A DNA stretch of 64,000 nucleotides from Mycolicibacterium malmesburyense (GTDB lineage Bacteria > Actinomycetota > Actinomycetes > Mycobacteriales > Mycobacteriaceae): positions 57,722 to 121,721 of the forward strand of contig NZ_CVTB01000313.1 in assembly GCF_001050015.1 (NCBI RefSeq). The letters are read 5' to 3'. Every line of letters starts with the position of its first letter. Positions within the stretch are counted from its first letter, which is position 1. Below the pieces are notes generated by a model. The model saw only the letters and a list, made by a program, of their open reading frames with translations. It did no database searches and was not told where the DNA came from. This document shows, in pieces, positions 9,230 through 18,001 of the stretch. Both the position numbers and the translations under genes were made by a program.

Positions 9230-10517
9230 CGCAATTGCGTGCCTCGCCGGTGTGATGCTGGCGGCTGGTTGCTCGTCTGCGCCCGAGACCGCTCCCGCGC
9301 CGAATCCGCCGGACCCGCCCTCACCCACCGCGGAGGCGGCCGAGGGCCGCAGCGCCGTCACCGTCGCGGTCGACCCGCAGTTGGCGCAGGCGCCGTTCGA
9401 CCGGCCGCGCCAGGTGCTGGTGCCCGCGGGGTGGTCGATGTCGGTGTGGGCGCGCATTCCCCAGGCGAGGCTTGCGGCGTGGACGCCCGACGGAGCGCTG
9501 CTCATATCGCAGCCCAGCACCGGAAAGGTGCTCAAGCTGCAGCCCACCGATGGGGAACCGCGTCAATCGACGCTGCTCGAGGGTCTCGACCAACCGCACG
9601 GGCTCGCGTTCGCCGGTGACACGCTGTATGTCGCCGAGAGCGACCAGGTTGACGCCTACACCTACGCCGACGGCGCGGCCACCGCTCCGCGGACCATCGC
9701 CGGAGACCTCCCCGACGCGGAAAGCGGCGATCTTCGCGGTGCCTACGCGCACGCGTTGAAGTCGGTGGCCGTCGGGCACGACGGCAGCGTGTATTTCTCG
9801 ATCGGGTCGACCGGCAACATCACCGCCGCCGATCGCGACGCGGATCCGCCGCGCGCCACAATCATGCGGGTTCCGCCGGGAGGCGGGCCGGCAGAGCCGT
9901 TCGCCACCGGCGTGCGCAACGGAACCGGCCTGGCCATCGCACCCGACGGGGCGGTGTGGACCGCGGTCAACAACCGCGACAACGTCGCCGATCCGGAGAC
10001 CGGGGAGGTCCGCCAGGAGTATGTGAGCCTGCATCCGCCGGAGTCGGTCGCGCGACTGACGCCCGGCCGCGAACTGGGTTGGCCGTTCTGCAATCCCGAC
10101 TTGTCTCCTTCGGGCACGGCGAACTTGCGGTTGATTCGCGACGTGCAGACCAATGCAGACGGCAGTCGACTCGACTGCGAGGCCCTGCCGCCCATCGAGC
10201 AGAGTCTGGGCGCGCACGCGGCGCCGCTGGGGATGGTCTTCACCGAGGGTGCGCTGCCGGCTCCGTACTCCAGCGGTGCGCTCATCGGGGTCCACGGGTC
10301 TTGGAACCGCGAGCCGCCGATCGCGCCCGAAGTCGCGTTCTTCGGCTGGCGCAACGGCGAACTCGCCGACCAGCAGACGCTGGTCGGCGGGTTCCAGTCC
10401 GACGACGCCTCGCGGTGGGGCCGCCCGGTCGCCGCGGTGGTCGGACCCGACGGCGCGGTCTACATCACCGACGACTACGCCGACGCGGTGTACCGGTTGG
10501 CCCCGCCTGGGCGGTGA
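9207..10517 (+). CDS. PQQ-type sugar dehydrogenase-like beta-propeller lipoprotein
   Basis: This 436-residue protein is a predicted lipoprotein. The signal MRVWLRHNAIACLAGVMLAA is followed by the lipobox cysteine (LAAGC). A Pro/Ala/Ser linker follows, then a six-bladed propeller of the soluble glucose/sorbosone dehydrogenase family. Visible blade motifs include LDQPHGLAFAGDTLYVAE, HALKSVAVGHDGSVYFSIGS, TGVRNGTGLAIAPDGAVW, GVHGSWNREPP and VVGPDGAVYITDDYADAVYRL. The GSWNR segment and the histidine in PHGLAF match typical cofactor-pocket positions. Related enzymes need PQQ, which mycobacteria are not known to make, so the true cofactor and substrate are unclear. The ATG at 9207 overlaps the pirin gene. 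Confidence 0.78.
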   Translation: MRVWLRHNAIACLAGVMLAAGCSSAPETAPAPNPPDPPSPTAEAAEGRSAVTVAVDPQLAQAPFDRPRQVLVPAGWSMSVWARIPQARLAAWTPDGALLISQPSTGKVLKLQPTDGEPRQSTLLEGLDQPHGLAFAGDTLYVAESDQVDAYTYADGAATAPRTIAGDLPDAESGDLRGAYAHALKSVAVGHDGSVYFSIGSTGNITAADRDADPPRATIMRVPPGGGPAEPFATGVRNGTGLAIAPDGAVWTAVNNRDNVADPETGEVRQEYVSLHPPESVARLTPGRELGWPFCNPDLSPSGTANLRLIRDVQTNADGSRLDCEALPPIEQSLGAHAAPLGMVFTEGALPAPYSSGALIGVHGSWNREPPIAPEVAFFGWRNGELADQQTLVGGFQSDDASRWGRPVAAVVGPDGAVYITDDYADAVYRLAPPGR

Positions 10518-10796
10518 TCAGGTCCTGGGAGTTCCGGCACCCCGGCGTCCGGTGATCGCCACGTAGATTGCGATCAGGATGAGCGCCACGACCAGGCCGA
10601 TGACGAACGGAATCGGCGAGAACATCTTGTCACCTGTTCCGAACGCGGCGTTCGAGATCCACGAACCGGCCAATGCGCCGACTGCACCAAGCAACACCGT
10701 GATGAGCACGCCGACGTTCTGCTTCCCTGGCAGGATCAGCCTCGCCAACGCACCGAGGATCGCGCCTACCACGAGCGCAACGATGATCGTCCACAT
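10518..10796 (-). CDS. GlsB/YeaQ/YmgE-family small membrane protein
   Basis: This 92-residue protein has about three hydrophobic helices: MWTIIVALVVGAILGALARL, VGVLITVLLGAVGALAGSW and FVIGLVVALILIAIYVAI. The Gly/Ala spacing is typical of the transglycosylase-associated (YeaQ) family, small stress-response membrane proteins of unknown mechanism. The ATG at 10796 was chosen because a strong ribosome site AAAGGAG sits just upstream; the longer in-frame start adds ten polar residues and lacks such a site. It converges with the sugar dehydrogenase-like gene with no gap. Confidence 0.85.
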   Translation of the reverse strand: MWTIIVALVVGAILGALARLILPGKQNVGVLITVLLGAVGALAGSWISNAAFGTGDKMFSPIPFVIGLVVALILIAIYVAITGRRGAGTPRT

Positions 10797-11002
10797 ATAT
10801 GACTCCTTTTGTTGCGGCGCTCGCACGCCGTCTAGATCAAAGTGCCCGACAAAGGGGGTTCCTAACCAACTCCGTTGCCGCTGCTAGCGACGTGACTTAG
10901 ATGGACGCTTCGCATACAACTCCCATTGCACGTAGCTCGCGGGCCAATTCATCGACAGCAATTCGACCGGGATCTCTCCGTGATCATTACGTGACTTGAG
11001 TT

Positions 11003-12142
11003 GTGCGAGTTACTGGTGTGATTACTTGCGTGCACCAGATTTCGATTGAACGAGCCGCCGCGCCTGGCTCGGCGACGGTGTTTCGGCGATTCGCGGCATC
11101 GGCCGCGGCGCTGTTGATGTGGGTGGTGTTGTCGACGACCGAGGGAATCCCCGTCGCGAACGCCGCCAGCGCCCGCGAAATGCTTGCCAACGCGATCGCC
11201 AACACGCGCGGTTCCTACCTGGTCTACAACTTCGGCGGCGGCCATCCCGCCCCGATGCTCAACGCCGGGGGCGGCTGGTACGAGTTGGCCAACGGCGGTC
11301 GTCTGATGATCATCAAGTCGGCCTCGACCCGTCTTGCACCCCGCCTGCTGGTCGACTCGCACCGGGGGTATCAGGCGCGCTGTGAACGCGACCCCCGGGC
11401 ACGTACCGGAGAGGGCCTGTTGCAGGCATCGGAGATCTTCACTCCGTTGCAGGCCTGGCAGGCGCTGGGCCAACCGACCATCGCGATCAACGCCAACTTC
11501 TTCGACGTGCGGGGGCAACGCGGAGGATCCTGGAAGTCGACCGGATGCAGTTCGCCGTTGGGCGCCTACGTCGACAACACCCGCGGACAGGGCCGGGCGA
11601 ACACGGCGGTGACCGGCACCATTCCGTACGCGGGGAAGCAGGGGTTGTCCGGCGGCAACGAACACTGGAAGGCGTTGTCCACCATGATTCTTCCCGTCGG
11701 CGGCGCGCCGTACGTGGTGCCGCCGAAGAGCCCCGACGACTACGACGCGGCGTCTCCGGTGGTGCAGCGCCTCGTGGACGAGGGTGTCCGGTTCGTCGCG
11801 GTCGCCGGTATCGGGTTGCTGTCGCCCGGTGACACCGGTCAGCTCAACGACGGCGGGCCGAGCGCTGCTCGGACGGCGCTCGCCTACGCGAAGCAGAAGG
11901 ACGAAATGTACGTCTTCCAGGGCGGCAGTTACACCCCCGACCAGATCCAGGATCTGTTCCGCGGGTTGGGCAGTGACACCGCGATCCTGCTCGACGGCGG
12001 CGGCTCGTCGTCGATCGTGCTGCGCCGCGACACCGGCGGCATGTGGACCGGCGCGGGCGTGCCGCGCGGATCGTGCGACACGCGGCAGGTGTTGTGCGAT
12101 TCACGCGAACGCGGGTTACCGAGTTGGCTCGCGTTCAACTAG
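11003..12142 (+). CDS. secreted phosphodiester glycosidase (NAGPA) family protein
   Basis: This 379-residue exported protein has a basic N-terminus, a hydrophobic stretch (ASAAALLMWVVLSTTEG) and a likely cleavage after VANA. The body belongs to the NAGPA/phosphodiester glycosidase fold. It has INANFFDV, DGGPSAARTALAY and the hallmark LLDGGGSSSIVL near the C-terminus, where the aspartate and glycine-rich loop form the active site. The substrate may be a cell-wall or extracellular sugar phosphodiester; this is inference. The GTG at 11003 is taken as the start, with other GTGs nearby at 11018 and further in. The stop overlaps the convergent large secreted protein gene by four bases. Confidence 0.75.
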   Translation: MRVTGVITCVHQISIERAAAPGSATVFRRFAASAAALLMWVVLSTTEGIPVANAASAREMLANAIANTRGSYLVYNFGGGHPAPMLNAGGGWYELANGGRLMIIKSASTRLAPRLLVDSHRGYQARCERDPRARTGEGLLQASEIFTPLQAWQALGQPTIAINANFFDVRGQRGGSWKSTGCSSPLGAYVDNTRGQGRANTAVTGTIPYAGKQGLSGGNEHWKALSTMILPVGGAPYVVPPKSPDDYDAASPVVQRLVDEGVRFVAVAGIGLLSPGDTGQLNDGGPSAARTALAYAKQKDEMYVFQGGSYTPDQIQDLFRGLGSDTAILLDGGGSSSIVLRRDTGGMWTGAGVPRGSCDTRQVLCDSRERGLPSWLAFN

Positions 12143-14616
12143 GCCGCGGCGCTATCGGAGCCCGCACCGGCCGAGTTGGTGTCGGTGTCGCCGGCGGTCG
12201 CGCTCGGCGGGTCGTTGTCCGGCTTGGCATGTCGGGGTGACGATCCCGGGATCGCCCTGACCGGTTCGCCGTTGTCAGGTTTGGCGTGCCGGGGGCCGGA
12301 CCTGGCGCCGGTGTTCGGGCTGAACTTGTTACCCGGCTTGTAGCCCCTCTTCGACGTGGACGTGTCGCCGTCGTCGTTGCCGCGCGTGGTACCGGTGCGC
12401 GCGGGTTTCGTTTCGGAGGGCTTCGTTTCCGACGGTTTGGTGTCGGTGGGCTTCGTCTCAGGCTTGGTCTCGACGGGTTTCGTCTCGACGGGTTTGGTGT
12501 CGGTGGTTTCGAGCCCATCCGCGTTCGTCTCGCCGTCCTTGGCCTCGTCGACCTTCACGTTCTCGACGACGACCTTCTCGGTGACCAGCTGTTGCTCACC
12601 AGGATCGGCGTCCGTGTTCTCGAGCTTCTCCACGACTTGCTCGACCACGTCCTTCTGCTCGTTTTGATCGAGCTTGATCTCGTCGGTCGGCTCTTCGTCG
12701 CTCTTCTGTTCGTCGGTCGACAGCGTGAGCATCCGCGAGTTGGCGTCGGTGTTCAGCAGATCCGTCGGCGACGGAAGGTCGCTGTCCTCCGTTCCGGGAA
12801 CGACGTCCTCGGTGGCTTCTTCCAATGCCTCGTTGACGACGTCGGTCAGCACACTGACCGGCGTTGTGCCCCAAAGGCTTCCGCCGGTGAGGAAGCGCAG
12901 CAGATTGGTCAGGACGTTCGGCGTGCCCACGGTGGGGTTGCCGCTGAAGAACTCCTTGTAGATGCCCTGGACGAGCTGGTTGAAGATGACACCCGGCACC
13001 TGCGCCCAGTCGACGTTCGGGAAGGACATGAACGGCGTCGGATCACCGGCCTCGGTGAGCGTGCGCGTGTATCCACCCGTCACCGGGTCGTAGACGACGT
13101 CGGTGTAGCCGAGGTTCACCAGGCTGGTCAGCGCCGGCGCCAGCGCGTTGGCCACCAGGCTGAACGGGTTGTACCGCGCAATCGTCCCGAGCGTCACGAG
13201 GTTGAGTACGTCCGCGGCGAGGTAGAACGGCTCCAGCAGCGGCAGGGTCGCCGAGCGAAGCGTGAGGTACAGGTTGACGGCGACGGGGTCACCGTCCTTG
13301 ATGCGCTCGGCGAGACCAGTGAGCTGCGCCAGCTGCTCGGTGTCAAGCGTGAGACCGCGAAGCATGTACGTCGGAAGCAGCCCCGCAAACAGGTTGTTGG
13401 CCAACGAGAATGGATTCGGCCACGCGGCGAAGTCGGACATGAAATCGTACTCGACGGTCGCGTCGAGCTTGAGCGGGATCAGGTTCGCGCCGCCGATCGA
13501 GAGGCCGGTGTCCAACAGCGAGATACCGCCGCTGTGGGTGATCTCGGTCTCCGGGGTGACCGTGTTGATGCCCGCCAGACCGAACAGTGGATAGAACCGC
13601 GCGAACATGCCTCCGTTGGCACGTCCGGGATTGCGCAGCAGGATCAACGGGAGAATGGTGATGCTGCCCAGGAGGGGATGCTCGTCGGAGTTCTCGCCGC
13701 CCGGTTGGTTCACCAGATCGGCGACGATGCGCTCGTACGCCGCACCGGCGGAGAAGGCGCCGAGGCCCATGCCCAACACCACCGGCACCCGCACTTCGAC
13801 GACGTCGAGGTTGGGGATCGAGACACCGATCAGCTCCAGGATGGGGTTCAGAATGCCCAACTCGTCAAGGACGTCGCCGAGCCTGACTTCCGCATCCAGG
13901 TACGGGGTCTTGTTGACCTCCTCGGCGATGGCGTTCGGCAGGCCCGGCACCCATCCGAGGTCCACACCCAGCAGCTTCAGCACCGTGAAGACCGGGCCCG
14001 CGGTGATCACGTTGACCGGACCGGGGAGGTTGGAGAGGTTGAACGGATCGCTGAGGTCGAGGCCGAGTAGGTCCAAGAGCCCACCCAGCGTCTCGGGCAG
14101 CGATCCTGCCAGTGCTTCGCTGAGGTCATCACCGACCTCGGTGCCCAATATCTCCAACGGCTCGAGGAGCGCGCCGATAACGCCTGGTACATCGATGGGG
14201 ACTGCGCCGATGACGTCTCCGAGCAAACCTGGCGGGATTTCGCCCAGCACACCACCGAGCAGGTTGTTCAGCACCGTTTCCGGATCGGCCCCGGCCGCCT
14301 GAGCGAGCACCGCGAGGTTGAAGTTCTCGACCACCAACCTGATCAGCACCTCGGCGGCGGCTTGGCCCAGGTCGTATACCGCCGGGCCGAGGCCGAGGGT
14401 CAGGTCCGGAATCTCATTCGGATCTGGCCATTGGTTCACCGCTGCGGCTAGTCGAACATCGGTGTCTACCAGCGCCTTATCGCGTTCGGCCGGATTGGGA
14501 AGGGGCGATGCGCAGATGGTCAACGCCGTTGCCGTCGCTGTGGCTGCACCGATCGCGGCGATCTTGGTGGCGCCCCTGCTGCGCTTACGGTGCCTGCGTC
14601 CGTGCCTGGTAGCCAC
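12139..14616 (-). CDS. large secreted mycobacterial protein with PE-PPE-like core and KPE/KPT repeat tail
   Basis: This 825-residue protein has a very basic N-terminus followed by a signal-like stretch (TKIAAIGAATATATALTICA). The core (about 60-570) is rich in Leu, Pro and Asn and contains VRVPVVLGMGLGAFSAGAAY, reminiscent of PE-PPE C-terminal (serine hydrolase-like) domains. No clear GxSxG was found, so activity is doubtful. The last 220 residues are acidic and repetitive: a Glu/Asp/Thr-rich region, then repeated ETKP units, then two PRHAKPDN units. Such a tail suggests an extended, surface-exposed wall-associated segment. I do not recognise a named homologue. The gene stands alone with about 130 bases upstream containing an AT-rich patch. 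Confidence 0.7.
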   Translation of the reverse strand: MATRHGRRHRKRSRGATKIAAIGAATATATALTICASPLPNPAERDKALVDTDVRLAAAVNQWPDPNEIPDLTLGLGPAVYDLGQAAAEVLIRLVVENFNLAVLAQAAGADPETVLNNLLGGVLGEIPPGLLGDVIGAVPIDVPGVIGALLEPLEILGTEVGDDLSEALAGSLPETLGGLLDLLGLDLSDPFNLSNLPGPVNVITAGPVFTVLKLLGVDLGWVPGLPNAIAEEVNKTPYLDAEVRLGDVLDELGILNPILELIGVSIPNLDVVEVRVPVVLGMGLGAFSAGAAYERIVADLVNQPGGENSDEHPLLGSITILPLILLRNPGRANGGMFARFYPLFGLAGINTVTPETEITHSGGISLLDTGLSIGGANLIPLKLDATVEYDFMSDFAAWPNPFSLANNLFAGLLPTYMLRGLTLDTEQLAQLTGLAERIKDGDPVAVNLYLTLRSATLPLLEPFYLAADVLNLVTLGTIARYNPFSLVANALAPALTSLVNLGYTDVVYDPVTGGYTRTLTEAGDPTPFMSFPNVDWAQVPGVIFNQLVQGIYKEFFSGNPTVGTPNVLTNLLRFLTGGSLWGTTPVSVLTDVVNEALEEATEDVVPGTEDSDLPSPTDLLNTDANSRMLTLSTDEQKSDEEPTDEIKLDQNEQKDVVEQVVEKLENTDADPGEQQLVTEKVVVENVKVDEAKDGETNADGLETTDTKPVETKPVETKPETKPTDTKPSETKPSETKPARTGTTRGNDDGDTSTSKRGYKPGNKFSPNTGARSGPRHAKPDNGEPVRAIPGSSPRHAKPDNDPPSATAGDTDTNSAGAGSDSAAA
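12397..12510. repeat. in-gene tandem repeat coding ETKP units
   Basis: About 18-base imperfect tandem units encode repeated ETKPVETKPVETKPETKPTDTKP on the minus strand. Codon use varies between units (GGTTTCGT and GGCTTCGT forms). Such repeats can change length by slippage. They lie in the C-terminal tail of the large secreted protein. Confidence 0.7.
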
Positions 14617-14748
14617 TGACCCGGTCCTTTCGAAGCGAAATAGTATTTACGTGACCGTAACAGAGAGCCTCACGAATGCATAACGATTCAGCAAATTTCT
14701 TGCGTTAGCTGCCGACCTCCGCCAGCGCGAGCCAGCGATTCCCCGCGG

Positions 14749-15515
14749 TCATCCACCGAGGGCGCTGCGCGCCGCCGCCGCTGTTTGCCGTGCGTAGCCG
14801 CCGCCGAACAGCACGACGTGGGCCAAGAGCGGATAGAGCTGATGCAGAACCAGCCGGCCGCGCCATCCCTGCCGCAGCGGCCGCACGGACTGGTAGCCGT
14901 CGATCACCTCGTCGAGATGCGGACAGCCGAAGAGCGCGAGCATCGCCAGGTCGGTCTCCCGGTGGCCGCCGTGCGCGGCGGGATCGATCAGCACCGCACC
15001 GTCCGGTGTCCACATCACGTTGCCGCTCCACAGATCCCGTGCAGCCGCGCGGGCGGGTCCTCATCGTCGAAGTCCCCGCCGTCGCATCGCGCCATCACCT
15101 TGTCGAGGTCCGTCCGGCAGTCCGCGTCGAGTCGATCGGCGGCGAGGCGCACCATCGGCGCCAACCTCTCGCGGGCGTAGAAGGCGCCCCATCGCTCACG
15201 CCCGGTCAGCGACATCGGCAGCGGATGGTGCATCGGCCCGAAGAATCCCGGCCCGTCCCATCCGTCCGGTGCGGCTCCGAAGGCCGCGGCTCCGGCGTCG
15301 TGTGTTCGCGCAAGGCGGCGGCCGAACTCACGGGCGGCCGAGCGGTTGGGCGCCCCAGTGCGCAGCCGTTCCAGGGTCAGGCTGGTGTCGTCGTACCCGA
15401 GCACCGTCGCGCACGGTACGCCACCCTCTACAGCCGAAAGCCATTGCAACCCAGCGGCTTCACACGCGAAGAAGCCGGTGGGCGCCGACGGGTTGCGCTT
15501 GACGAATTCCGCCAT
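14749..15515 (-). pseudogene. fructosamine kinase / aminoglycoside phosphotransferase-like gene, frameshifted at its catalytic motif
   Basis: The two halves of a fructosamine-kinase-type protein lie in different frames. The first half (start 15515) shows NPSAPTGFFACEAAGLQWL, then VLGYDDTSLTLERL and FGRRLARTHDAG, and runs to PPARLHG. The expected HGDLWSGN active-site loop then breaks: the DNA reads CACGGGATCTG where CACGGnGATCTG is needed. One base is missing near 15036-15038. The second half resumes in another frame with LWSGNVMWTPDGAVLIDPAAHGGHRETDLAML and ends at 14749. If real, the change removes the catalytic Asp region and inactivates the enzyme. A sequencing error is the main alternative. 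It follows the SDR gene by three bases, suggesting one operon. Confidence 0.8.
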
Positions 15516-15518
15516 GGC

Positions 15519-16349
15519 TCAGGGTTGGCTGGAGACCCGTCGCAACACCGCGTCGCGAACCCGGGTCGGCAACTTCGTCACCAGTCCCACCTGCAGTCTG
15601 GGCCCCAGGCCGACGACGTACCTCGGACGCGGCCTGCGAGCGGTGAGCGCCTCCCCGACCACCGCCGAGACTTTCTCGGCCGGGACGGCGAGCCGTTGCG
15701 ACACCGGTACCGATTTCTTCATGCCCGCTATGTGCCTGGCGTAGAGCGCGCGGTGCTCGGGTGACAGCGCGGCCTCGGCCTCCACGACCATGGTGTCGGC
15801 CGTGCGCCACATGTCGGTATCGGTCTGTGCGGGCTGTATGACGACAACCGGGATCTTCCAGGGCCGCAATTCCATCCGCAACGCATCGGCCGCCGCCTCC
15901 AGCGCGAACTTGCTCGCCGCGTAGGCGCCGATCAGCGGCATCGACATCCTGCCGTTGACGCTCGAGATGAACACCACCCGGCCGCGTGACTGCCGCAATC
16001 TCGGCAGCACCGCCCGAGTGACCGCGAGCTGGCCGATCACGTTGACCTCGAGCTGTTTTCGCCATTCATCCGACGTGACGGTTTCCATCGGCCCGCTCAC
16101 GACGACACCGGCGTTGTTCACCACGGCGTCCAGGCGTTCGGGCAGCGCGTCACGCAGCGCGGCGAGGTGGTCCGGATCGGTGACGTCGAGCAGAACCGTC
16201 GAGATCCGTTGCGGATTCGACGCGACTACGTCGTCGGCGTCGCGCTCGGTGCGGACACCGGCGATCACCTGCCAGCCGCGCGCGGCCAGGTGCTCGGTGA
16301 TCGTCCGGCCGATCCCGCGCGACGCGCCGGTGACGAGTACCGATGGCAT
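15519..16349 (-). CDS. short-chain dehydrogenase/reductase (classical SDR)
   Basis: This 276-residue NAD(P)-dependent oxidoreductase has the cofactor motif TGASRGIG (residues 7-14), NNAG at 78-81 and the catalytic set Ser130, Tyr143 and Lys147 (YAASK). The arginine-containing GVRTERD after strand two suggests NADP preference. The C-terminal extension RPRPRYVVGLGPRLQVGLVTKLP resembles SDRs acting on lipids or sterols at membranes. The substrate is unknown. It is the first gene of a pair with the frameshifted kinase gene. Confidence 0.85.
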   Translation of the reverse strand: MPSVLVTGASRGIGRTITEHLAARGWQVIAGVRTERDADDVVASNPQRISTVLLDVTDPDHLAALRDALPERLDAVVNNAGVVVSGPMETVTSDEWRKQLEVNVIGQLAVTRAVLPRLRQSRGRVVFISSVNGRMSMPLIGAYAASKFALEAAADALRMELRPWKIPVVVIQPAQTDTDMWRTADTMVVEAEAALSPEHRALYARHIAGMKKSVPVSQRLAVPAEKVSAVVGEALTARRPRPRYVVGLGPRLQVGLVTKLPTRVRDAVLRRVSSQP

Positions 16350-16358
16350 ACGGTCAGA

Positions 16359-17042
16359 CTAGCCCCGGCTTCGTCTCTCACCGAGCCAGAACAGGATCCC
16401 ACTGAGCGCCACCATCACCGCAGCGAGTCCGATGATCGGCGCGACGGTGTAGCGGGTCATCGTCGCGCCCACGGCCGCCCCCGCGCACATCGTCAACACC
16501 ACGGCGTAGCGCAGCTTTTCGCGTTCCCCCGTGCCGCCGGCCAGTCGGCTGTCGAACCCGATACGCACGATCGTCGTCGTCAAAACCGTGGTCGACAACT
16601 CCTGGATGCCGAACTGCTGCGCGGTGGAGTTCTGCACGCCGAAGGTCACGGCGAGCCCCGCGATGAGAAGCAGTTTCGTGTTGTCCTGATAATCGAGCGC
16701 CCCGGCGCCGGCGAGCACCGACAACGCCGCGAGCATGACGACTTCGAACGCGAGGGTGATCGCGAGCCATCGCCGGACGTCGTCGTTCAGATGGCGGGCG
16801 AACCGGCCGCCCACCACCGCGCCCGCCACGAAGCTGGCGAAGGCGACCAGTGCGGCGGTCACGTCGACCCCGGAATGCGGAACGAGCCAGAAACCCAGGA
16901 AGATCACGTTCCCGGTCATGTTCGCGACGAACACGTGGCCGAGTTTCAGCACGCTCACCGCGTCGACCAAGCCGGTCGCGAACGTCAGCAGCAGCAGGCA
17001 GGCGATCGTCAACCGCTGTGAGACAGGGGATTCGACCGCCAC
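16359..17042 (-). CDS. YoaK/DUF1275 family membrane protein
   Basis: This 227-residue integral membrane protein has about six hydrophobic helices. The first contains the DUF1275 signature region LTFATGLVDAVSVLKLGHVFVANMTGN, and later segments include FVAGAVVGGRFARH and AVTFGVQNSTAQQFG. The family is widespread and its function is not known. The GTG at 17042 was chosen because longer readings run through the Mas protein gene upstream; the gap to that stop is 14 bases. It may therefore be read from the end of the mce1 operon transcript. Confidence 0.82.
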   Translation of the reverse strand: MAVESPVSQRLTIACLLLLTFATGLVDAVSVLKLGHVFVANMTGNVIFLGFWLVPHSGVDVTAALVAFASFVAGAVVGGRFARHLNDDVRRWLAITLAFEVVMLAALSVLAGAGALDYQDNTKLLLIAGLAVTFGVQNSTAQQFGIQELSTTVLTTTIVRIGFDSRLAGGTGEREKLRYAVVLTMCAGAAVGATMTRYTVAPIIGLAAVMVALSGILFWLGERRSRG

Positions 17043-17056
17043 GCGTCGGCGTCCCG

Positions 17057-18001
17057 TTACAACTGCGGCGTCAGATCCAGCGACGTGATGGTCGACATGC
17101 GGGTGATCAGCCACCTGCCGTCGTGGCGCTGCATCGTCAGCCGGTAGGACAGGTACCGCAGCGACGGGATGTTCTTGCTCATCGGGCTGGTGGCCACCGA
17201 GTTGGTGTAGACGATCGCCGTCGCCTCCGTCGGAGTCAGGCTCTCCACCGCCGCGCCCAACACCTGGGTGTTGTTGGTGACCTGCGCCTGCTTGTTCGTC
17301 GCGACGATCGCGTCGATGTATTTGCGGTATTCGTAGGCGAAGTCGCCGCCGAGGAACGCGGCGGACCGGTCCGGCAACTGCTCCATGTTGTCCGGCGTGT
17401 AGGACCACAGCGTGGAGATCGCGCTCGCCGCGGTGCGGGCCACATCGAGTTTGGTGTCGATCTCGGCGCGTTCCGACAGGTACGGCTGCAGGGTTGCCGC
17501 CGCGAACGCCGCTGCCCCGACGAACAGGACGGCGGCGGCCACCGTCGCGGCGATGAGCCGCTTACCGGCGGGCCGGTGCGGAACGAAGCGCACTTCCTGT
17601 GGTGTGACACCGGATTCGTCCGCCGCGCTGGGCTCCTCGCCCTCGGTTGCCGCTACGGGTTGTTCGCCGTCCGGCGCCTGTGCGGTGGTGGTGTCTTCGG
17701 CTTGGGCCTCGTCGGTCTCGGCGTCGTCGGCCTGGGCCTCGTCGGTCTTGGCCTCGACCGTCTCGGCGTCGTCGACGCGGGTTCTTTCACGGCGTTTCGC
17801 CTTACCGACCGGCCGAGGCGCGGCCGGCTGCGGGTCGGCCACCGCCTCCTCGGTCGTCTCGGCCGCTCCCGTCTCGGCCGCCCCGGCCGGGGTTTTCGCC
17901 TTCCGCCGCCGGAAGAACCACCCACTCCGACGCGGTGCCGGGGTGGAGTCCGCTGAGGAGTCGGTGGTCAGATCACCTGGATCAGCTGGCTGATCTTCCA
18001 C
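17057..18001 (-). CDS. Mce-associated membrane protein Mas1D (Rv0178 homologue)
   Basis: Mas proteins are single-pass membrane proteins encoded at the end of mce operons and thought to support the Mce1 lipid importer. This 314-residue product has a long acidic N-terminal cytoplasmic region with repeated DDAETVEAKTDEAQ-like units. One transmembrane helix follows (GKRLIAATVAAAVLFVGAAAFAAATL), then a periplasmic NTF2-like domain ending in LISRMSTITSLDLTPQL-like sequence (ITRMSTITSLDLTPQL). The GTG at 18001 is preferred because AAGGAAGG lies seven bases upstream; an ATG at 18034 is an alternative. It overlaps the preceding Mas gene by 34 bases. It is longer than the Rv0178 protein mainly because of the acidic repeats. 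Confidence 0.84.
   Translation of the reverse strand: MEDQPADPGDLTTDSSADSTPAPRRSGWFFRRRKAKTPAGAAETGAAETTEEAVADPQPAAPRPVGKAKRRERTRVDDAETVEAKTDEAQADDAETDEAQAEDTTTAQAPDGEQPVAATEGEEPSAADESGVTPQEVRFVPHRPAGKRLIAATVAAAVLFVGAAAFAAATLQPYLSERAEIDTKLDVARTAASAISTLWSYTPDNMEQLPDRSAAFLGGDFAYEYRKYIDAIVATNKQAQVTNNTQVLGAAVESLTPTEATAIVYTNSVATSPMSKNIPSLRYLSYRLTMQRHDGRWLITRMSTITSLDLTPQL

Noticed and set aside
12286..14070. 594-codon plus-strand frame opposite the large secreted protein gene
   Set aside because: Antisense shadow in GC-rich DNA; the product is Arg/Asp/Val-rich with no domain, and the minus-strand protein has a signal peptide and repeats.
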